Shown here: in pieces, positions 29,912 through 34,876 of the stretch
How the letters are laid out: each line of letters begins with the position of its first letter
Numbering within the stretch: the first letter of the stretch is position 1
Assembly (NCBI GenBank): GCA_030591445.1
Contig: JAUVBB010000011.1
Coordinates: 1-34,876, forward strand
Direction of reading: 5' to 3'
Length of the DNA stretch: 34,876 bases
Source: Deltaproteobacteria bacterium
GTDB taxonomy: Bacteria; Myxococcota; B64-G9
Notes under the pieces: model-generated
Told to the model about the DNA's origin: nothing
What the model saw: the letters and a program-made list of their open reading frames with translations, nothing else
The model's database searches: none
Position numbers and translations under genes: made by a program

Positions 29912-30295
29912 TCAAGCGACAGCCTCACCTAGATGGCGCTGGCGTAGGCCATCGAAAATCTCGGCCCGCTTGCGGCCAATCACATAATTGCGAATGCGGG
30001 TGGCGTTGTTAGCGCTCATGTTGGTAAAGACCAGCGAAGTGCTGTGGGTTGACTCATCCAAGCGGTCGGAAACCACTCGGCCGCGCGCGCGCACTGGCCG
30101 ATCATCATCCGGGAGATGAAATTCGATAGTAACCTCTGGATGGTTCCGTTGATAAGCACCGACTGGCTTGAGGTAACAGATTCCGGCCTCACAAATATTG
30201 AGCGTGCGGCCGATTTGGAATTCAGACAAGTTTTTCTCGTTTAGAAACACACCCAGCTCGGCCCTAAGATACTCTCTATTTTCCGCCTGGTTCAT
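29912..30295 (-). CDS. PilZ-domain protein
   Basis: NREYLRAELGVFL (RxxxR) and NICEAG (variant of D/NxSxxG), followed by PilZ-like beta segments. Confidence 0.65.
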   Translation of the reverse strand: MNQAENREYLRAELGVFLNEKNLSEFQIGRTLNICEAGICYLKPVGAYQRNHPEVTIEFHLPDDDRPVRARGRVVSDRLDESTHSTSLVFTNMSANNATRIRNYVIGRKRAEIFDGLRQRHLGEAVA

Positions 30296-30317
30296 GCTTT
30301 CCTCCTTGTCCGGATCG

Positions 30318-30338
30318 ATGTAGCCATTTGGGTTACAT
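30318..30338. promoter_or_regulatory. Imperfect 21-bp palindrome, candidate operator in a divergent promoter region
   Basis: ATGTAGCC-ATTTG-GGTTACAT (7 of 8 bp arm match), followed by another ATGTAGC at 30337. Confidence 0.35.
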
Positions 30339-30475
30339 GTAGCATTGTATCCTACCTTTTCGATCTGTCAAAAAAACTGCCAAAATTTCCCCCGCCGTTC
30401 ATGGGCTTTGCCCGCTTATCAAGTTGACAGCCAAGGGGGCGAGGGATACTGTTCTGAAAAAATAAGGAGGTTCCT

Positions 30476-31843
30476 GTGCGCTATTTCTGTCCCGGATGTG
30501 GAAGCAAGTATACTAAGCCGGCAGAGGAAATTCCCGCCGAAGGAATGACCATCCGCTGTCCCAAATGCACCTTCAAAATCTCCATCAAACCGCCTCGCGA
30601 GGCCGAAGCAGCACCGCCGCCGGTGGCGGCTAGTCCAGAAAAAAAGCCCGCATCGAAGCCTTCCGCGGATCCGCCCACGGTGTTAAAAGAACAACTAGAG
30701 GCGCCCAAAGACGCCGCGCTTGATGAAGATGAGGAAACCATGGATCAGGCCTTTGGCGAGGAACAGACCGATGTCGAAGAAATAGTTGCGCCGACCCCAA
30801 GTTCCCAGGCGAAGTCAAAGTCAAAACCAAAGGCAAAGGACTGTCCATTTCTTTCGTCTCTTGGTACCGGCAAAAGCGGCAGCGAATTTCGTTTTCGGGA
30901 CTTGTTCTGCGCTCTGTCGGTATCTTTGGACTATCGCAAACTCTTGTTGGCAGCCAGTGCGATTTTCTTAGGCAACTTGCTTTATGCCGGCATCATGGCC
31001 TTGGCCCGTCTGGCCGGCAATGCCACTGTCGAGACCATCGGTGGCATTCTGGGCTTGGCGGTGTTCTGGGCCCTGGTTTTCCTGGGTTTGGGGGCTACCG
31101 CCTATCAAAGCTATCGGGAAATGAGCAAGGGAAAGATCCTGCCTCTCGGCGAGGGGGTCACTTACTTGAAAGCGCGGCCATTTTCGGTGCTGGCTTTGCC
31201 GCTATGGGTATTGGGGGCGGTTTTGTTGCTGGGCGCGGCCATGGCGGTGCTGGCCGTGATCGGCCGCATTCCCTATGCCGGTCCCTTGTTGTACGGATTA
31301 AGCTTTTCGATTAGCTTCGCTCTTTCTTTGTTGGCCGTGCTCTGTTGCTTGTTCTTGATGCTGGCATCTTTTTCGTACATTCCCTTGGTTGCGGAAGAGA
31401 AACTGGCCGGGCGCGCGGGTGCGCGGGGAATCCTGAATTTGATCTGGCGGCAGCCGGGGCGCTATTTGGCCCATTTTCTGCTCGTATGCTTGACCGTTTT
31501 CGCCCTGCTGTGGTTGCTGCAAGTCTTGGCCAGCCTGGCGCTAATGGGTGTGCTCTGGGTGGGTGGCAAGGCCATGGGCCCGGACTTGGGGCCGGTGTTT
31601 CTTTCCATTCCTGGGGCTTTGTTTCCAGTTGCCCAGGGCTGGTTGCCCGCACCGCTGATGGCTATGCTGGCTGGTGCTGGGGGCGCGGGCTGGCAATTCA
31701 GCATCGCCGGCTGGCTGGTGGGCTTGGCGGTCTTGTACCTTTTCTCGATGGTTTTTGCCGCCGGCTTGGTCTATTTTGGGGCTGCGGGAGTGGTCAACTA
31801 TCAGCTGCTACGCCGCCGGGAAAACCGTAAAGAAAAGAAATAA
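30476..31843 (+). CDS. MJ0042-type zinc-ribbon protein fused to a multi-pass membrane domain (GTG start)
   Basis: MRYFCPGCGSKYTKPAEEIPAEGMTIRCPKCTFKISIK; acidic/Pro linker; several TM helices (e.g. LLAVLCCLFLMLASFSYIPLVAEE). Confidence 0.8.
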   Translation: MRYFCPGCGSKYTKPAEEIPAEGMTIRCPKCTFKISIKPPREAEAAPPPVAASPEKKPASKPSADPPTVLKEQLEAPKDAALDEDEETMDQAFGEEQTDVEEIVAPTPSSQAKSKSKPKAKDCPFLSSLGTGKSGSEFRFRDLFCALSVSLDYRKLLLAASAIFLGNLLYAGIMALARLAGNATVETIGGILGLAVFWALVFLGLGATAYQSYREMSKGKILPLGEGVTYLKARPFSVLALPLWVLGAVLLLGAAMAVLAVIGRIPYAGPLLYGLSFSISFALSLLAVLCCLFLMLASFSYIPLVAEEKLAGRAGARGILNLIWRQPGRYLAHFLLVCLTVFALLWLLQVLASLALMGVLWVGGKAMGPDLGPVFLSIPGALFPVAQGWLPAPLMAMLAGAGGAGWQFSIAGWLVGLAVLYLFSMVFAAGLVYFGAAGVVNYQLLRRRENRKEKK

Positions 31844-31855
31844 TCAGCTACTGCT

Positions 31856-32200
31856 TCAACCCGGAGGCCAGCCAAGCGCCCGACCCCCCAGGAGATGCAC
31901 ATGCAGGTGGAAGATTTCTTGTCCCCCGTCAGCGTTGCAGTTGACCACCAAACGATAACCGCTGTCGGCAAAACCAAAATCGCGGGCCAGCTGGGCCGCA
32001 ACCGTGAAGATGTGCCCGACCGCCTCTTCGTCTACCGCTCCGAGCTCATTGACGGTGGCAATGTGCCGGGTGGGAATCAAGACGATGTGCTGGGGGGCCG
32101 CCGGCTGGATATCCCGAAAGGCCAGACAATGCTCGTCCCGATGCAAGATCTCCGCAGGAATCTCACCATCACGAATGCGACAAAAAAGACAATCACTCAT
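31856..32200 (-). CDS. HIT family protein (histidine triad nucleotide hydrolase)
   Basis: MSDCLFCRIRDGEIPAEILHRDEHCLAFRDIQPAAPQHIVLIPTRHI...IFHLHVHLLGGR. Confidence 0.93.
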   Translation of the reverse strand: MSDCLFCRIRDGEIPAEILHRDEHCLAFRDIQPAAPQHIVLIPTRHIATVNELGAVDEEAVGHIFTVAAQLARDFGFADSGYRLVVNCNADGGQEIFHLHVHLLGGRALGWPPG

Positions 32201-32728
32201 GTCCGCAGCCTCCTTTCCCGGCAGGGTACCCGGAGCGGTTACGCAGGTCAATGTCTGCTGCTTTTGCTTTTTCTCGCCGGCTGCCTACCCGCTTGTGCCA
32301 GCGTCTCACGTCCCAAGGACAACGATCTCAATGGGGTGGTGAAAATGTTTCACCACGATCTGCGCTGGCAATATCACAAGACCGCCGCCGCGCATGTTCA
32401 CCCCGAGCATGCCCAGCAATTTCAGATGGACATCGAAGATGCCGAAAAAGATCTGCACATCACCTGGTGGGAGATTCGCTCCATTACCTTGCCGCCCAAG
32501 AGCGATGAGGCCACGGTCCGGGTGCGCTTGAAATACTATTGGATGCCCTCCACCGTGGTGAAGGACGAGACCTTGACCCAGATCTGGAAACGCATCAACG
32601 AGGCCTGGTTTCTGGTGTCCTCCAAAGGCGGTCCCTTTTCGTTTTCGGTGACCGACGAAGAAGAGAAAAAACCAGCAGCCGACCAGCAGGATCCGGTCCC
32701 GCCACCCGCGCCCGACCATGCCCCTTAA
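32141..32728 (+). CDS. Putative lipoprotein, NTF2-like/unknown (start uncertain)
   Basis: LLLLLFLAGCLPACAS lipobox; AVVKMFHHDLRWQYHKTAAAHVHPEH-type soluble domain; no good ATG/GTG close to the signal peptide. Confidence 0.55.
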   Translation: MQDLRRNLTITNATKKTITHVRSLLSRQGTRSGYAGQCLLLLLFLAGCLPACASVSRPKDNDLNGVVKMFHHDLRWQYHKTAAAHVHPEHAQQFQMDIEDAEKDLHITWWEIRSITLPPKSDEATVRVRLKYYWMPSTVVKDETLTQIWKRINEAWFLVSSKGGPFSFSVTDEEEKKPAADQQDPVPPPAPDHAP

Positions 32729-33431
32729 GCACGCTGCGCCTGCTTTCCTGTACCAGGATGCATTTCTATTGGCAGTTGCCAAGCCGGCACCCATGCATGT
32801 GTTTGGTAAGGGAGATGATAGGCAGAGTAGTTTGATCGAATGGTTGCTTAGGCAAAAGCCGGAACTGGCCGCTATCGGTGATGCCCAGGCGCCGGCCTTT
32901 GTGCACCGGCTGGACGCGATGACCTCCGGTGTGATCCTGGCGGCCCGGCAAGATTCTATCTACCACGCATTGCGTACTAGTTTTAAGACGCAAAAATTGG
33001 ACAAGCAATACCTGGCTTTGGTGGAAGGCCGAATGGAGAGTTCGCAGACTATCACCCAGGCCCTGGGTTCGCGCTATCGACGTTCACAGCGGATGTGGGT
33101 GCAAGACCGCGGCCGTAGCTTACGGGGCGTGCGCCCGGCCCATACCCTCATAGAGCCCTTGCAATCGGCTGCCGACACTACTCTGTGCCGGGTGAAGATT
33201 CTCACCGGGGTACGTCATCAAATTCGGGCCCATCTGGCCCATCTGGGTCACCCGGTGGTCGGCGACACCCTCTATGGTGCAGCCGCCCGCGATGACTTGA
33301 CCGATCGCTTCTTTTTACATGCCCGCAAACTGGTTTTTGTCCATCCGGCCAGCGGGGAGTTCCTGGAGCTGCAGGCAGAGTTGCCCGCCGCCTTGCTTGC
33401 TATTCTAGAAGGCTTGGGTCTTCAGGCTTGA
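32718..33431 (+). CDS. RluA-family RNA pseudouridine synthase
   Basis: FVHRLDAMTSGVILAAR catalytic motif, KQYLALVEG, GVRHQIRAHLAHLGHPVVGDTLYG. Confidence 0.93.
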   Translation: MPLKHAAPAFLYQDAFLLAVAKPAPMHVFGKGDDRQSSLIEWLLRQKPELAAIGDAQAPAFVHRLDAMTSGVILAARQDSIYHALRTSFKTQKLDKQYLALVEGRMESSQTITQALGSRYRRSQRMWVQDRGRSLRGVRPAHTLIEPLQSAADTTLCRVKILTGVRHQIRAHLAHLGHPVVGDTLYGAAARDDLTDRFFLHARKLVFVHPASGEFLELQAELPAALLAILEGLGLQA

Positions 33432-34876
33432 AGGCGTCGCGCCAGTTCGCGGGCAGCACGCAGCACATCTTTTCGTTGCGCGCTCGCCAGGCGTACTTGC
33501 ATTCCGCCTTCGGGGTCAAGCACGATCCGCTCGGATTGTTCTTGGGCCAGGCGGGCCAGCTTGGTGGCGTCGAGGGCAGAGTCGAGATTAAATTTCAGGG
33601 TAAATAAACCGCCTCGATATTCGAGGGTCAGCACGAAGGCCCGCTTGAGTTCGATTCTAAGCAGGGTCAATTCCCAGAGTTTCTCCACCGATTCGGGCGC
33701 GGGACCGAATCGATCAACCATTTCTTGTTCCAGCTCGTATACTTCCTCCTCGTCTTGGGCGCGACTGAGCCGGGCATAAAGGGAAAGGCGCTGGTCCAGA
33801 TCGGCTACATAGTCATCTGGGAGCAGGCCGGCCACCGGCAAAGTGATCTCCGGCTCGATCTCGCCCGTGTTGGTTTGGCCGCGCACCTGGGCCACGGCCC
33901 GTTCCAGCAAACGGCTGTAAAGATCGTAACCCAAGGCGGCGATATGACCGGATTGCGCCTTGCCCAGTAGGTTGCCGGCACCGCGAATCTCCAAATCCTC
34001 GGCGGCGATACGATAACCGTCGCCCACCTCGGTGAAATCGGCCAGTACCTCCAGACGGCGGCGGGCATCGGCGGTGATTGTGCTCAGGCCCGGCACCAAG
34101 AAATAGGCATAAGCGCGATCGGCGGCGCGCCCAACTCGACCGCGAATTTGGTGCAGCTGGGACAAACCAAAATGATCGGCGCGATTGACAATGATGGTAT
34201 TGGCCGAAGGAATATCCAGCCCGGATTCGATGATGGAGGTGCTAACCAGCACATCGATCTCGTGGCGCACAAAACGGCTCATCACCTCTTCGAGTTCCCG
34301 GTCCTTCATTTGTCCGTGGGCGAGAGCGCAGCGTGCCTCCGGGACCACCCGGGCAATAAAACGTTCCATGGCCGGCAAGGAACGTACCCAATTGTGCAAA
34401 AAGAAAACCTGGCCGCCGCGATCTAACTCACGGCGAATGGCCTCTTCCACTACCCGGCGGCTAAAGCGGGTCACCTGGGTGCGCACGCTACGCCGTCCGG
34501 GTGGGGGGGTCTGAATCACGCTGATGTTGCGAATTCCGCTCAGCGACATTTGCAGGGTGCGCGGTAGCGGCGTGGCCGTCAAAGTGAGCACATCCAGGTG
34601 TTCTTTCAGTTTCTTGAGATTCTCTTTGTTGCGCACCCCGAAGCGATGCTCCTCGTCGATGATAACCAGGCCCAGGTCGGCGTAGGCTACATCCGGTCGC
34701 AGCAAGCGATGGGTGCCGATGATTACGTCCACCTTGCCTGCTTGCAGATCCGCAAAGATAAGTTTTTGCTCGGCCGGCCGCACCAGCCGGCAAGCCATCT
34801 CTACCCGCACCGCGCGTTCGGCCAGCCGGGCCCGAAAAGTGGATAGATGCTGCAAGGCCAAGATGGTGGTGGGTAC
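33422..34876 (-). CDS. mfd: Transcription-repair coupling factor Mfd, C-terminal part (5' truncated at the window edge)
   Basis: [33 protein letters not shown] (DEEH box), [56 protein letters not shown]-terminal TRCF domain. Confidence 0.95.
   Translation of the reverse strand, partial: VPTTILALQHLSTFRARLAERAVRVEMACRLVRPAEQKLIFADLQAGKVDVIIGTHRLLRPDVAYADLGLVIIDEEHRFGVRNKENLKKLKEHLDVLTLTATPLPRTLQMSLSGIRNISVIQTPPPGRRSVRTQVTRFSRRVVEEAIRRELDRGGQVFFLHNWVRSLPAMERFIARVVPEARCALAHGQMKDRELEEVMSRFVRHEIDVLVSTSIIESGLDIPSANTIIVNRADHFGLSQLHQIRGRVGRAADRAYAYFLVPGLSTITADARRRLEVLADFTEVGDGYRIAAEDLEIRGAGNLLGKAQSGHIAALGYDLYSRLLERAVAQVRGQTNTGEIEPEITLPVAGLLPDDYVADLDQRLSLYARLSRAQDEEEVYELEQEMVDRFGPAPESVEKLWELTLLRIELKRAFVLTLEYRGGLFTLKFNLDSALDATKLARLAQEQSERIVLDPEGGMQVRLASAQRKDVLRAARELARRLQA

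Noticed and set aside
31345-31830. 161-aa plus-strand ORF
   Set aside because: Out-of-frame within the MJ0042 membrane-protein gene.

Overview
This window looks like the chromosomal replication-origin neighbourhood of a GC-rich bacterium. Gene order, the parS sequence and a parB-adjacent bactofilin hint at a myxobacterial/deltaproteobacterial-type lineage, but that is inference only. Two gene blocks diverge from the dnaA/rpmH interval. The minus-strand block reads dnaA-dnaN-recF-(SSS symporter)-gyrB-fabH, then gyrA-(TPR lipoprotein)-atpZ-atpI-atpB-atpE-atpF-terminator-ldcA (partial). The plus-strand block reads rpmH-rnpA-yidD-yidC-jag/khpB-(small ORF)-mnmE-mnmG-rsmG-parA-parB-bactofilin. Beyond bactofilin lies a less conserved stretch: a small Cys/His protein, an HTH lysine-rich protein, an M49-like HExxH lipoprotein, a PilZ protein, an MJ0042 zinc-ribbon membrane protein, a HIT protein, a lipoprotein, an RluA-family pseudouridine synthase and the C-terminal part of mfd. 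Notable signals: two identical parS palindromes (TGTTCCACGTGGAACA) bracketing mnmG; DnaA-box-like clusters on both sides of dnaA; a possibly leaderless uncharacterised gene in the gyrA-gyrB interval; a KhpB/Jag with a degenerate KH GxxG loop; and several uncharacterised small proteins. I saw no CRISPR array, phage, intact transposon or tRNA/rRNA. I do not see compelling evidence for a wholly new multi-gene system.
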